64,000 nucleotides of DNA, from NCBI GenBank assembly GCA_023663705.1, contig JAMPGY010000003.1:1-64000 (forward strand), in the 5' to 3' direction. Positions within the stretch are counted from its first letter, which is position 1. Each line of letters begins with the position of its first letter. Positions 44,901-53,029 of this stretch are shown here, piece by piece. Below the pieces are notes generated by a model, which searched no databases, had not been told where the DNA came from, and saw only the letters and a program-made list of their open reading frames with translations. The position numbers were made by a program, and so were the translations under genes. The stretch is from Clostridium sp. Its GTDB lineage: Bacteria; Bacteroidota; Bacteroidia; Bacteroidales; Bacteroidaceae.

Positions 44901-45277
44901 ATACGGGTTACTTCAGACGGCAACAGACCTTGTGCGCGAGCCACACGGTTCTGCACGTTCACGGCTGCCATGTCGGCATTGGTTCCCTGCTTGAAAAACA
45001 CGTTGATTGTAGCAGAACCGGAGTTTGTGGCGGTGGAACTCATGTAAATCATGTCTTCCACACCGTTGATGGCTTCCTCCAGAGGTTGGATGACAGCCTT
45101 GGTCACGGCCTCGGCGCTGGCACCTGTATAGGTGGCGGAGACCTGAACCGTGGGAGGAGCGATGTCTGGATACTGCTCAATGGGCAAATTAAAGCCTGAT
45201 ATGGCTCCTACCAAAAGGATGATGATGGAAATGGACATTGCCATCACCGGTCTTTTTATGAATATATTACCTTTCAT
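41978..45277 (-). CDS. RND (HAE-1/AcrB-type) multidrug efflux transporter
   Basis: 1099 residues, twelve transmembrane helices and two large periplasmic loops. The first helix region has FIKRPVMAMSISIIILLVG, and the proton-relay Asp pair lies in GTVVDDAIVVVEAV of helix 4. The C-terminal half has LIGLLAKTAILITEFA. It is an inner-membrane proton antiporter exporting hydrophobic compounds. It is about 50 residues longer than AcrB, mostly as a charged C-terminal tail. The operon order is adaptor, pump, outer channel. Confidence 0.95.
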   Translation of the reverse strand: MKGNIFIKRPVMAMSISIIILLVGAISGFNLPIEQYPDIAPPTVQVSATYTGASAEAVTKAVIQPLEEAINGVEDMIYMSSTATNSGSATINVFFKQGTNADMAAVNVQNRVARAQGLLPSEVTRIGVTTQKRQTSFLQINALVSEDPTKYDEDFLSNYLDINIVPQMKRVEGVGDVMVMGGTYSLRIWLKPDVMAQYHLMPDDITGVIGEQNLESPTGSLGERPVNGNHGKGYDNVFQYTMKYTGRLQEIEEFRNIVIMAKADGSLLRLKDVAEIELGAISYAFHGATNGKPGITFMTYQLAGSNAKETNDRVSAKLKELSNDLPEGVHFVNMMSSNDFLLASIHNVWETLFIAILLVILVVYFFLQDLKATIIPSISIIVSMVGTFAILQMAGFTINLLTLFALVLAIGTVVDDAIVVVEAVQAKFDAGYTSSYQATKDAMSDVTMAVISCTFVFMAVFIPVTFMGGTSGVFYTQFGITMAGAVGLSCVSALVLCPALCAMMMRPSDGTKSAKSFNGRVRAAYNATYTAISNKYVKGMRFLFGHRLYSWIGFAVACVLLVLAAGSLKTGLVPQEDQGVLMLNVSCSPGSNLATTNEILNQVEDSIKTIDEVQDFSRVAGYGFMSGQGTSYGLFIVRLKPWEERLKGLGGFAHQADIVYGKLYMMLSKIPGAQIMIFQPPMISGYGMGGMVELHLQDKSGGDKATFFEQAKVFQAKLNERPEVMMAMTTYSRDFPQLQVEVDAAQCKRAGISPATVLSTLGAYCGGSYISNMNQFGKVYRVMLQAEETARLDEHALNNMFVRNGSEMAPLSQFIKLTPVLGPEVDNRFNLFSALDFSVVAAAGYSTTDVMKVIEEVSAETLPSHIGYEYGSISREEAQTIGNHSTELIYLICVVLIFLILSCLYESFLVPWAVILSVPAGLMGSFGFAWLWNQLGGISMGPLKLSYVIGTIENNIYLQTGVIMLIGLLAKTAILITEFALERRRKGMGIVESAYAACEARLRPILMTVLTLIFGMIPLMFASGAGANGNRTIAVGVVGGAFVGTIAILFTVPVFFVFFEYLQERLRPAMKVEADRQFKLEQEKSQAAREALNADKDNK

Positions 45278-45331
45278 TGTTTCTTATTTATATTATAGTT
45301 TGCGGTTCCGGTGGATGCCGGAAGCGGCTTT

Positions 45332-46444
45332 TTATCTGATCTTCTGCCCCTCGTGAATCATACCGGCACCGGTGGCGATGATTTCCTCTCCGGCCTTCAG
45401 ACCCTCGGTCACGATATATTCCTTACCGTTGTTGTAGGGAGCGATCTTGATGGCAATGGACTTGGCATTTCCTTCACCGTCGATACCGAACACGAAGTAT
45501 TTGTCCTGCTTCTGTACGGTGGCTACCTGCGGGATGACAATCTGGTTGTTGTAGTGCTGGGGGATGACGATGTTTCCCGTGCTTCCGCTGAAGAGAACAT
45601 GCTTGGGGTTGTTGAACACGGCGCGTAGGCTTACGCTACCCGTGCTGCGGTCTATCACACCACTGATGGTCTCCACCTTGCCCTGCAGGTCGTACATGCT
45701 TCCGTCCACCAGTTGCAGTCCCACTGCCGGCATGTTGGCCACGGCCTCCTCGGGAGTGCCGTATTCGCGGGTCATGCTCAGAAGCTGAGACTCGGGCAGA
45801 CTGAAGTAGACATACATCGTGTTGTTGTCGGACACCGTGGTGAGCGGCTGCGGCATGCTGCTGCCCACGAGAGCGCCCTGGCGATAGGGAAGTGTGCCCA
45901 CGACACCGTCTGCCGGACTCTTTACTGTGGTGTAAGACAAATTGTTCTGGGCATTCACCACCTGAGCCTTAGCCTGCGAAACGGCTGCCTTAGCGCTCTG
46001 CAGGCTGTTCTGAGCCTTCTGAAGGTCGAAGTCTGAAACTACCTTCTGCTCAAACAGACGCTTTGTGCTCTGGTAAGTGAGTTCGGCGGTAGACAAGTTG
46101 GCTTGTGCGGATTCCAAATTAGCCTGTGCCGTATTCAGGGCTGCCTGGTAGGGCACCTGATCGATGATAAACAAAGTCTGTCCCTTCTTCACGCGTTCGC
46201 CTTCTGTGACGAGCAGACGCTGCAGGGTACCGCCCACCTGGGGGTAGATCTCGATATCCTGGCAACCGCGGATGGTTGCGCTGTAGCGGGTTGACAATGT
46301 AAGTGAGTCTGTCTTTACTTTCATAGTTACGTAGTCGGCCTTCATTTCCGGCCGTTGAGCAGTTTGCTGACATGAAGTCATCATCCACAACGTGCAACCG
46401 ACGATTCCAATCAGTCGCATACATTTTCCGTTCACATTAATCAT
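45332..46444 (-). CDS. RND periplasmic adaptor (membrane-fusion) lipoprotein
   Basis: 370 residues from 46444, where an AAGGA lies about 10 bases upstream; MRLIG at 46420 is an alternative. The lipobox is MMTSC (about residues 21-25). The lipoyl/barrel-sandwich halves flank a coiled-coil hairpin (AALNTAQANLESAQANLSTAELTYQ, then LQKAQNSLQSAKAAVSQAKAQ), with PADGVVGTLPYRQGALV completing the lipoyl domain. It bridges the RND pump and the TolC-like channel. Confidence 0.93.
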   Translation of the reverse strand: MINVNGKCMRLIGIVGCTLWMMTSCQQTAQRPEMKADYVTMKVKTDSLTLSTRYSATIRGCQDIEIYPQVGGTLQRLLVTEGERVKKGQTLFIIDQVPYQAALNTAQANLESAQANLSTAELTYQSTKRLFEQKVVSDFDLQKAQNSLQSAKAAVSQAKAQVVNAQNNLSYTTVKSPADGVVGTLPYRQGALVGSSMPQPLTTVSDNNTMYVYFSLPESQLLSMTREYGTPEEAVANMPAVGLQLVDGSMYDLQGKVETISGVIDRSTGSVSLRAVFNNPKHVLFSGSTGNIVIPQHYNNQIVIPQVATVQKQDKYFVFGIDGEGNAKSIAIKIAPYNNGKEYIVTEGLKAGEEIIATGAGMIHEGQKIR

Positions 46445-46472
46445 ATATTTATATCCTTTATAAAAACGGTTG

Positions 46473-46480
46473 CAAAGTTA
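46473..46480 (-). promoter_or_regulatory. -7 element for the RND efflux operon
   Basis: The minus strand reads TAACTTTG, 28 bases upstream of the adaptor start. No regulator gene adjoins the operon. Confidence 0.5.
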
Positions 46481-46690
46481 CTAAAAATAAGAAAAGGGAC
46501 GAATTGTATAAAATGCTTCTTTTATGTTCTATTTTTCTTTCTTGTCTCTTTTTAACAAGTGTTATGACTAATTGTAAAGCTATATGGTTCAGTGGCCTTT
46601 CTATATGGCGGTGTATGGAGAATTGATGTGTACGAGTGGATGCCGTTTGTCGTTTGTACCGGACAATTGTCTGCCGGAGAGTCTGCTCAT

Positions 46691-49600
46691 TCACATTCTG
46701 CCCGGGAATGCAGGGATGCTTTCGATGAGTTCGTTGTAAGCGTTGCTACGCCGCAATAACGCCTCGTCACCTACAAGGAAAAACTGTTTGCGTGCGCGTG
46801 TCAGCGCCACGTTGAGCTTGCGGTCTATCCATTGTCCGTCCATACAGACCGGTGCCGACAGTGTTTCTATCTGATACGGGCGGCTGATAGTGGTGCCGTA
46901 GAGGATGATGTCGCGCTGGCTACCTTGGTAGCGTTCCACCGTATCAATGGTCATTTCGGCAGACCGGGCAATGCCGTGCCGCTCCAAAGCCTTCCTCACG
47001 CAGGCTATCTGTCCCCGGAAGGGCACGATGACGCCTACCTGTCTTGCTGCATCAAAGGGGACGCCGTGTTCGTTGGCCAGCCTCATCAGGCGTATTACAA
47101 TGTCGGCTATGATTTCAGCCTCATGGGCATTTACCTTGGGATTGTCCGTATGGAGGGCTTCCACCGGAACGTATCCGATGCGCTGTGTCGCAATGAAGTC
47201 GGTTAGGTCCTCCGTGGTGTGGGAGCAGATCAATGTCTCGGTCTGATGGGGGAGCGGGATGGGAGTCAAAAGGTTGTCGTAGTACATGCGGTTGACAAAC
47301 TCACAGATGGCCGGATGCATGCGCCCCTGCCGGTGAAGCATGTCCACGATGCCCTCTGTGTGGAGCATGGACTGCAGGCGGTGGAGCCGTTCAAACAGCG
47401 AACGGGCGCAGTTGGTCAGTCCTATGGAGCGTAAGGCCTCGTTGCTTACTTCCGATTCACGATCCGACTGTGTCACCACAGCCGGCAGTTGTTTGTGGTC
47501 TCCGATGAGGATGAATTTGCGGATGGCGCTTACCGGTGCTTGTCCGTCGGGGCTGGGCTGTGTGGCGCACAGCAATGGTAGCAGCTGTGGCTCTAATATT
47601 TGTGAAGCTTCGTCTATCAGTGCCGCGTCAAACTGCTTCAGGGCAAACAGTCCCTGATGCCCGCTCAAACTGGATAGTGTGCCCGTAAACAGACGGATTG
47701 GACGGAGTGTTTCCTCTATCTGTCTGCGGCTTTCGGCCTTGTCCACCACCTGCTCGATCAGTCTGTGACGGAAGCGTCGGTCGCACGATGATTCCTGTCC
47801 GATGCGTACATATACAGGATGAGAGGACAGAGTTTCCAGCATTTCGCAGATTTCGTCTACGGCACGGTTCGTGTAGGCCGAGAGCAGAAGGTTTGTCGAG
47901 GAATTGTCGGCCAAAAACTCCTCTACCATGGCTTTTAGTGCCACGGAAGTTTTTCCGGTACCCGGTGGTCCCACCAACAGGAAATAATCTTCGGCCTGTT
48001 TGGCCCGGAGCACGATGCGTGCCACGTCCGGGTTCTCGATCGGTCGGCACAGTTTCCGACTTTCGTCGCGTTGCGGGGCGGTCTGTCCCAACAGCAGTGC
48101 ACGCCGCCGTTCCGGTGCTCCTAACAGGGCAAATAATCCCCGGTAGGTTTGCGCGAAGGTGGCATCCATGTAGCCCGGTTCCAAAGCATAACGGCTGTCT
48201 GTGTGGAACACGCGTGTATGACGCTGTCGATAGACCAGTTTGAGCAACATGCGGTCGGGCGAGATTTCCTCGATGATGCACCGGTATATCTGGCGATTGG
48301 TGGCTTTGTCCTTGTCCGTGTTGCGTTCATAGAGCATCACCATATCGCCCTGCCGGAAGTTGGGCAGGAAATCGTCGCCGTAGTCCGGCACCTCGGCATT
48401 AAGATGTGTGACGGCTCCCTCATGATCGGTCACGGGTGAGAGGATAAGGTCGGTCAGGATGCTTCCATTGAGCCGCTTAGTCTGAGTGTCCGTGTTCCAC
48501 ACCTCGGCAAATCCGCGTCCGGAATCCGGTTGCATATCGCCCGTCTTGGCCATAAACTGTTCTCTTTCTGTGAAAGCGAGAAACGTGTGGAAGTAGGCTT
48601 TTTCCAGCGGAGAGGCCTGATGCAGCGTGTGGATCAGATCCAGGATGGAAGGCCGCAGATAAGTCTCGTAAAAGCGGTCGTTCTTTCCGTTGGTATGGAA
48701 GGTCTCCTCGGTGAGTGCGCCCAGCAGTTTCGGTCCTTCTCCCTTGCGGAGCATGCGCTCGATGTGTAGGATGCCGTTGCGCAGGGCGATGGCCTTTATG
48801 GTGTCTGAGGGGCGACGGTGGATATGGAAGAAGTTGGGGTATTTGGAATAGAACAGAAACGTCTGTACATCCTCGCGTGGAATGTCGGATGCGTAGAATA
48901 GGATTTCGCGGTAGAGCGCCATTTGCAGGCAATGCGCTTCCTGAGGACGGAGCAGAGGATACTCGTCTGCCTTTCCGCTTTTCAGCTCCACAATCTTGCG
49001 GAAATCGTCCACAAGCAGATCCATACGTCCCTGCAGTCCCATAGCTTCGCACAGGAACGACGGTTCCAGTTGTATATCGTTGGAATCGATGTCAATGTCT
49101 GCCGCACTGAACCGTTGCCTCACGGTGCGTCGTATGTTGGCAAACTGTTGCCTGCATTCCTGAAAGAAGCGCATGTCTATGTCTTCCAGGGTGGTGTAGT
49201 CCAGCGGGGCCTGTTTGAAACTCTTTTTCATGGCATCTCTATATAGCTGGTCTTCATTCATCTCCGGCTCTTCAGCCGATGCATTCACACAGTCGTCCAA
49301 AAATTCATTGGCTGTGTTTCCCAATCGGATGGCCTTGCCACGCGGTGCCGGAGAGAATTTGCTCAGCAGGTGATTGAATGGTGTTGTGCCGTGGGGACGC
49401 AAACAGGCACACACAGCCGTGATGTCTATCAGAAAGTCGGGGTCGAGTACGATGAGTTCAGGTTCCAGAAAGGTCTCTTCCTCTTCATTGCCGGAGGTGT
49501 TGCGGGTACGTACGGAAAGTAGGTTGACCTGTGCTCCTTCATACAGTTGCGTGTAGAGCGGAGCAAAGGGATCATCCGCTGTTCGGGCGAAGCAAACCCG

Positions 49601-50098
49601 CAGTTCACCGGTTTCCGGCCGCTCGCTGTCTGTTCCGTAGAGAAAATGCCTGTCCCATCGGCTCACAGTCAGCCGGATGCGTTTAACCACTGTTTCGGTA
49701 TACTTCGATCGGCTGGCGGGGCGCCAATGCCGGGGATACAATGTGCTCAGCGAGGAGGGGACTTCCGTGTGATGAAACACGGCTATGGCCTCGCACACCG
49801 CTTTCAGGTCGTAGGCGCGGTCTGTGGCAGTGGGACGGTAATCGTTGTGTAAGGCGGCTTTTGCATGAGCGATGAGACAAAGCAAGGGATGCGGGCTGAC
49901 ACCGTGCCTGTGGCATAGGGCGTGAATCCGTGCGTTGGTACAACTGAATTCCGAACCGAAATCTGCGGTCAGACGATTCACCATGCGTTTCACCACGCGG
50001 CTCAGTGTGCGGTAATAGGTTTCCGTGTCCGGCTCTGCAGAAACCGTCCGTCTCAGTTCGTCAAATATGTCCTTGCTGCTCTCCATGCTCATGTGCAC
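46691..50098 (-). CDS. Dna2-like nuclease / superfamily 1 helicase
   Basis: About 1135 residues; Met codons at 50098, 50092 and 50086 are all possible starts. The N-terminal half contains a PD-(D/E)XK nuclease signature (LQGRMDLLVDDFRKIVELKSG, with Asp near 359 and Glu371-Lys373), followed by a RecB/Cas4-like QMALYREILF. The C-terminal half is a UPF1-like SF1 helicase: Walker A VGPPGTGKTS (Lys716), DEASQ, GDHKQLPAVV, and later VERYQGSQRDIILYGTT and NVALTRARKQFFLVG. This combination resembles eukaryotic Dna2. No Cys ligands of a 4Fe-4S cluster were evident. A DNA repair or defence role is inference. Confidence 0.85.
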   Translation of the reverse strand: MHMSMESSKDIFDELRRTVSAEPDTETYYRTLSRVVKRMVNRLTADFGSEFSCTNARIHALCHRHGVSPHPLLCLIAHAKAALHNDYRPTATDRAYDLKAVCEAIAVFHHTEVPSSLSTLYPRHWRPASRSKYTETVVKRIRLTVSRWDRHFLYGTDSERPETGELRVCFARTADDPFAPLYTQLYEGAQVNLLSVRTRNTSGNEEEETFLEPELIVLDPDFLIDITAVCACLRPHGTTPFNHLLSKFSPAPRGKAIRLGNTANEFLDDCVNASAEEPEMNEDQLYRDAMKKSFKQAPLDYTTLEDIDMRFFQECRQQFANIRRTVRQRFSAADIDIDSNDIQLEPSFLCEAMGLQGRMDLLVDDFRKIVELKSGKADEYPLLRPQEAHCLQMALYREILFYASDIPREDVQTFLFYSKYPNFFHIHRRPSDTIKAIALRNGILHIERMLRKGEGPKLLGALTEETFHTNGKNDRFYETYLRPSILDLIHTLHQASPLEKAYFHTFLAFTEREQFMAKTGDMQPDSGRGFAEVWNTDTQTKRLNGSILTDLILSPVTDHEGAVTHLNAEVPDYGDDFLPNFRQGDMVMLYERNTDKDKATNRQIYRCIIEEISPDRMLLKLVYRQRHTRVFHTDSRYALEPGYMDATFAQTYRGLFALLGAPERRRALLLGQTAPQRDESRKLCRPIENPDVARIVLRAKQAEDYFLLVGPPGTGKTSVALKAMVEEFLADNSSTNLLLSAYTNRAVDEICEMLETLSSHPVYVRIGQESSCDRRFRHRLIEQVVDKAESRRQIEETLRPIRLFTGTLSSLSGHQGLFALKQFDAALIDEASQILEPQLLPLLCATQPSPDGQAPVSAIRKFILIGDHKQLPAVVTQSDRESEVSNEALRSIGLTNCARSLFERLHRLQSMLHTEGIVDMLHRQGRMHPAICEFVNRMYYDNLLTPIPLPHQTETLICSHTTEDLTDFIATQRIGYVPVEALHTDNPKVNAHEAEIIADIVIRLMRLANEHGVPFDAARQVGVIVPFRGQIACVRKALERHGIARSAEMTIDTVERYQGSQRDIILYGTTISRPYQIETLSAPVCMDGQWIDRKLNVALTRARKQFFLVGDEALLRRSNAYNELIESIPAFPGRM

Positions 50099-50154
50099 GT
50101 GTGTCGTGGTTTACCGATGCAGGGTCTCCGATATTTTGTGGGATAGCTGCCGCA

Positions 50155-50772
50155 TCATTCCGTCGGGCACAGACGATGACGGATGTAGGTCTGCATGATT
50201 TCGATAGCCTTCTCGTTTCCTCCACCCTGCGGAATAATCAGGTCGGCATATTGCTTGGTGGGTTCTATAAATTCCTGGTGCATGGGTTTCAGCACACGCA
50301 CATAACGCTCGGTCACCATCTCCACGGTGCGTCCGCGTTCCACTGTGTCGCGCTGTATGAGTCTCACCAGACGGTCGTCGGCATCCGTGTCCACAAAAAT
50401 CTTCAAGTCCATCAAGTCACGTAGCTCTTTCTGATACAGAGCCATGATACCTTCCACGATGAGAACCTCGCAAGGTTCCACGTGAATGGTGTCTTTCAGT
50501 CTGTTGCATTCCAGATAGGAGTAGGTGGGCTGTTCGACGGCCTTGCCTTCCCGCAGCATGCGTATGTGGCGGGTGAGGAGTGCCCAGTCGAAGGCATTGG
50601 GATGGTCGAAGTTGATCTTGTGACGTTCCTCCATGGGCATACCCGTGTTGTCGTTGTAATATGAGTCCTGAGGAATCAGAGCCACTCTTTCGCAGGGCAG
50701 GCTCTCATAGATTTTTCTCACCACAGACGTTTTTCCCGAAGCCGTTCCGCCGGCAATACCTATAATATACAT
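50155..50772 (-). CDS. udk: Uridine kinase
   Basis: 205 residues. P-loop GIAGGTASGKTSVVRKI at the N-terminus, then PQDSYYND and NFDHPNAFDW for substrate binding, and ERGRTVEMV near the lid. It phosphorylates uridine and cytidine in pyrimidine salvage. It lies 56 bases upstream of the helicase gene on the same strand and could be co-transcribed with it. It has its own promoter 53 bases before the start codon. Confidence 0.94.
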   Translation of the reverse strand: MYIIGIAGGTASGKTSVVRKIYESLPCERVALIPQDSYYNDNTGMPMEERHKINFDHPNAFDWALLTRHIRMLREGKAVEQPTYSYLECNRLKDTIHVEPCEVLIVEGIMALYQKELRDLMDLKIFVDTDADDRLVRLIQRDTVERGRTVEMVTERYVRVLKPMHQEFIEPTKQYADLIIPQGGGNEKAIEIMQTYIRHRLCPTE

Positions 50773-50824
50773 GGTTTTCTATTGTTGTTTGATGATTTAA
50801 GTTCGTCCAACCGGACGTTTCCTG

Positions 50825-50832
50825 CAAATATA
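50825..50832 (-). promoter_or_regulatory. -7 element for udk
   Basis: The minus strand reads TATATTTG, 52 bases before the udk ATG. Confidence 0.55.
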
Positions 50833-50889
50833 GCAGATTAATTTCACATATCGCGCACGGCTTTTTGAACAAATGCAAAAAAAGCGGTT

Positions 50890-50924
50890 GGAGGAGAAAA
50901 AGACGGCAGTCCTTCTTCTCCTCC
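50890..50924. other. Hairpin in the udk/Dabb divergent promoter region
   Basis: GGAGGAGAA pairs perfectly with TTCTCCTCC with a 17-base loop. It lies between the two divergent -7 elements and overlaps the expected -33 position of the plus-strand promoter. It could be an operator or a leftover terminator. Confidence 0.4.
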
Positions 50925-50936
50925 ATGAATTTTCCG

Positions 50937-50944
50937 TATCTTTG
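50937..50944 (+). promoter_or_regulatory. -7 element for the Dabb gene
   Basis: TATCTTTG lies 72 bases upstream of the ATG at 51017. Confidence 0.5.
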
Positions 50945-51016
50945 TCCACAGGCTTTCCGGTGGTGTGTCAGGCATGCCGGAGATGTTTGCTTGAAGAAAT
51001 GTTATAGAACAGAGGA

Positions 51017-51316
51017 ATGGTAAAACACATTGTATTGTTTCAGCTGGACCCGTCAATGGACGCGGTGCTGAAAGAGCGCGTGATGCACGAATTTAAGGAG
51101 AAGATAGAGGCCTTACCTGCACAGATCCCTTTCATCCGCAAGGTGGAGGTGGGATTCAACGTTAACCCGGACGAACAGTTCGACCTGGCTCTCTATAGTG
51201 AATTCGACACTTTGGATGATGTGCGTGCCTATGCCGTTCATCCGGCGCATGTGGTTGCTGCGGAAGTTATTAAGGACTACAAGCGGGCACGTTCATGTTG
51301 CGATTATGAGTATTAG
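51017..51316 (+). CDS. Dabb (stress-responsive alpha/beta barrel) protein
   Basis: 99 residues, the usual size. The N-terminal strand MVKHIVLFQL carries the conserved His, and HPAHVVAAEVIKDY forms the last helix, as in the dimeric ferredoxin-like Dabb fold. Relatives have varied roles (monooxygenase-like, cyclase or unknown). It precedes the thioesterase by 23 bases and is probably in the same transcript. Confidence 0.85.
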   Translation: MVKHIVLFQLDPSMDAVLKERVMHEFKEKIEALPAQIPFIRKVEVGFNVNPDEQFDLALYSEFDTLDDVRAYAVHPAHVVAAEVIKDYKRARSCCDYEY

Positions 51317-51339
51317 TTACTTTACTATTTATAATAGGT

Positions 51340-51894
51340 ATGAAGGAAATTAGAAATCCGTGGGTGGGAAACACCGAAGGCTATTTCTGTTTCGGGTGCT
51401 GTCCGGACAACGAGGCCGGTGTGAAGTTGACGGCTTATGCCGACGGTGAAGAGGTGGTGGCTGTGTGGGCGCCTGAGGCTCGTTACCAAGGATGGATCAA
51501 TACGCTTCATGGGGGTGTGCATGCAGTGTTGCTTGATGAGATATGCGGATGGGCTGTGTTTTACCGGTTACAGACCAGCGGTATGACTACCCGTATGGAG
51601 ACCCGATACCGCAGGGCTGTATCTACAGATGAACCTTATCTCGTACTTCGTGCCACTCTCACCGGTGTGCGTCGCAACTTGGCTGCCTTGCATGCCACTC
51701 TTTGTGATTCGCAGGGTAATCTGTGCTCCGAGGCTGACTGCATTTATTTCACATTTCCGCCTGAGAAAGCCCGTGAAATGGGCTTTGAACCTTGTATCAC
51801 CGTGGGCGACGAATTGGATATGGAGGCTTGCATAGCTCGTCATGCCATTCGTCGGGATGGAAGGGAAAAGCGCCTGCATGACGGCAAAGCGTAA
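51340..51894 (+). CDS. PaaI-like hotdog thioesterase
   Basis: 184 residues. The hotdog-fold motif HGGVHAVLLDEICGWAVF lies around residues 67-84, where the Asp/Glu of the helix is the usual catalytic residue, and LVLRATLTGVRRNLAALHATL gives later strands. The N-terminal NTEGYFCFGCCPDN resembles the GxNxxFGC-like lead of acyl-CoA thioesterases of this group. It probably hydrolyses an acyl-CoA. It lies behind the Dabb gene. Confidence 0.85.
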   Translation: MKEIRNPWVGNTEGYFCFGCCPDNEAGVKLTAYADGEEVVAVWAPEARYQGWINTLHGGVHAVLLDEICGWAVFYRLQTSGMTTRMETRYRRAVSTDEPYLVLRATLTGVRRNLAALHATLCDSQGNLCSEADCIYFTFPPEKAREMGFEPCITVGDELDMEACIARHAIRRDGREKRLHDGKA

Positions 51895-51922
51895 GTGAAG
51901 ATAAGAAAAAAACAACAAAAAG

Positions 51923-51954
51923 CTTGCTTGGTTAACATCGAAGACTTATCTTTG
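51923..51954 (+). promoter_or_regulatory. Promoter of the his operon leader
   Basis: TATCTTTG at 51947-51954 with CTTG at 51923-51926, spaced by 20 bases, fits the -7 and -33 elements. Transcription would begin close to 51960, shortly before the leader peptide at 51974. Confidence 0.6.
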
Positions 51955-51973
51955 CAACGTGATAGAGAACATT

Positions 51974-52018
51974 ATGAAAAAAAACTTTGCCACATATCAT
52001 CATCATTCCGGCGTATAA
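51974..52018 (+). CDS. hisL: Histidine operon leader peptide (14 aa, HHH)
   Basis: ATG at 51974 opens a 14-codon frame, MKKNFATYHHHSGV, ending in TAA at 52016-52018. Three consecutive CAT His codons (51998-52006) sit near its end, directly upstream of hisG. Such a run of codons for the operon's own product in a very short leader is the hallmark of ribosome-mediated attenuation. The promoter lies about 20 bases before it, and antiterminator and terminator arms follow. The start has no strong SD, as is usual here. Confidence 0.82.
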   Translation: MKKNFATYHHHSGV

Positions 52019-52021
52019 TAT

Positions 52022-52091
52022 CGGCGGGCGGATGAACTGTGGGAGATACAGACATACAAAGGGGGCTTGCCGATACACGGCAGGCCCCTTT
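52022..52091 (+). promoter_or_regulatory. His attenuator: antiterminator and terminator hairpins
   Basis: The terminator runs from 52058 to 52091: AAAGGGG pairs with CCCCTTT and CTTGCCG with CGGCAGG (one bulged G, one G-U), with loop ATACA. The alternative pairing is CGGCGGGC (52022-52029) with GCTTGCCG (52065-52072), 8 bp with two G-U pairs, which would break the terminator. The antiterminator's first arm starts 3 bases after the leader stop, so a ribosome finishing the leader covers it while one stalled on the His codons leaves it free. The tail after the hairpin (CGCTTGT) is only weakly U-rich. Confidence 0.75.
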
Positions 52092-52155
52092 CGCTTGTAA
52101 GACGCACACGTGACAGGAAAATAAACATGAACAACCTGAAAAGAAAGATATAAAT

Positions 52156-53007
52156 ATGCTTAGAATTGCCGTACAATCCAAAGGTCGTCTGTATGAGGAT
52201 ACCATGGAACTGCTGGCCGAGGCCGGTATCAAGGTGAGTTCGTCCAAAAGGACATTGCTGGTGCAGTCACCCAATTTCCCGATTGAAGTGCTGTATTTGC
52301 GTGACGATGACATCCCGCAGTCGGTGGCTACCGGGGTGGCCGACATAGGCATAGTGGGAGAGAATGAGTTTGTGGAACGAAATGAGCCGGCGGATGTCAT
52401 CCGTCGCTTGGGATTCAGCAGGTGCCGCTTGTCTCTGGCGGTGCCCAAGCAGGTGGCTTACGATGGTTTGCAATGGTTTGAAGGAAAGAAAATCGCCACT
52501 TCTTATCCAGGAATCCTGAGCGACTTCATGAGGCGGAACGGTATCCGCGCCGACATACACGTGATTACCGGTTCGGTGGAAATCTCTCCGGGCATAGGAC
52601 TATCCGATGCCATTTTCGACATTGTCAGTTCGGGTTCTACTCTGGTGAGCAATAATTTGATCGAGGTGGCCGTGGTCATGCAGAGCGAGGCCTTGCTTAT
52701 CGGACGTCCCGATATGAGTGAAGAGAAACGTGCCGTACTTGACGAACTTCTCTTCCGTATCGAGGCCGTAAAGAGCGCCGAGGATAAGAAATATGTGCTG
52801 ATGAATGTGCCTACCGAACGGGTGACTGAAGTTGTTGCTGTGTTGCCCGGAGCCAAGAGCCCCACGGTGATGCCTTTGGCACAACCCGGATGGAGCAGTG
52901 TGCACACAGTGCTTGACGAACGTTGCTTCTGGCAGATTATCAGTCGGCTCAAGGAGTTGGGTGCCCAAGGTATACTGGTGATGCCTGTGGAGAAAATGAT
53001 ATTGTAA
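52156..53007 (+). CDS. hisG: ATP phosphoribosyltransferase (long form)
   Basis: 283 residues, the long HisG form that carries its own C-terminal regulatory ACT-like domain and needs no HisZ. It condenses ATP with PRPP, the first and feedback-controlled step of histidine synthesis. Start MLRIAVQSKGRLYEDTMELL, PRPP-binding region VSSGSTLVSNNL, and C-terminal LKELGAQGILVMPVEKMI are typical. It is the first structural gene behind the leader peptide. hisD follows after 22 bases. Confidence 0.96.
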   Translation: MLRIAVQSKGRLYEDTMELLAEAGIKVSSSKRTLLVQSPNFPIEVLYLRDDDIPQSVATGVADIGIVGENEFVERNEPADVIRRLGFSRCRLSLAVPKQVAYDGLQWFEGKKIATSYPGILSDFMRRNGIRADIHVITGSVEISPGIGLSDAIFDIVSSGSTLVSNNLIEVAVVMQSEALLIGRPDMSEEKRAVLDELLFRIEAVKSAEDKKYVLMNVPTERVTEVVAVLPGAKSPTVMPLAQPGWSSVHTVLDERCFWQIISRLKELGAQGILVMPVEKMIL

Positions 53008-53029
53008 GACCGAAAACCTATATTGCATC

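Noticed and set aside
46458-46694. 78-residue minus-strand open frame between the efflux adaptor and the helicase gene
   Set aside because: It has no recognisable domain and biased composition, and it covers the likely promoter region of the efflux operon (-7 element at 46473-46480), so it is probably chance.
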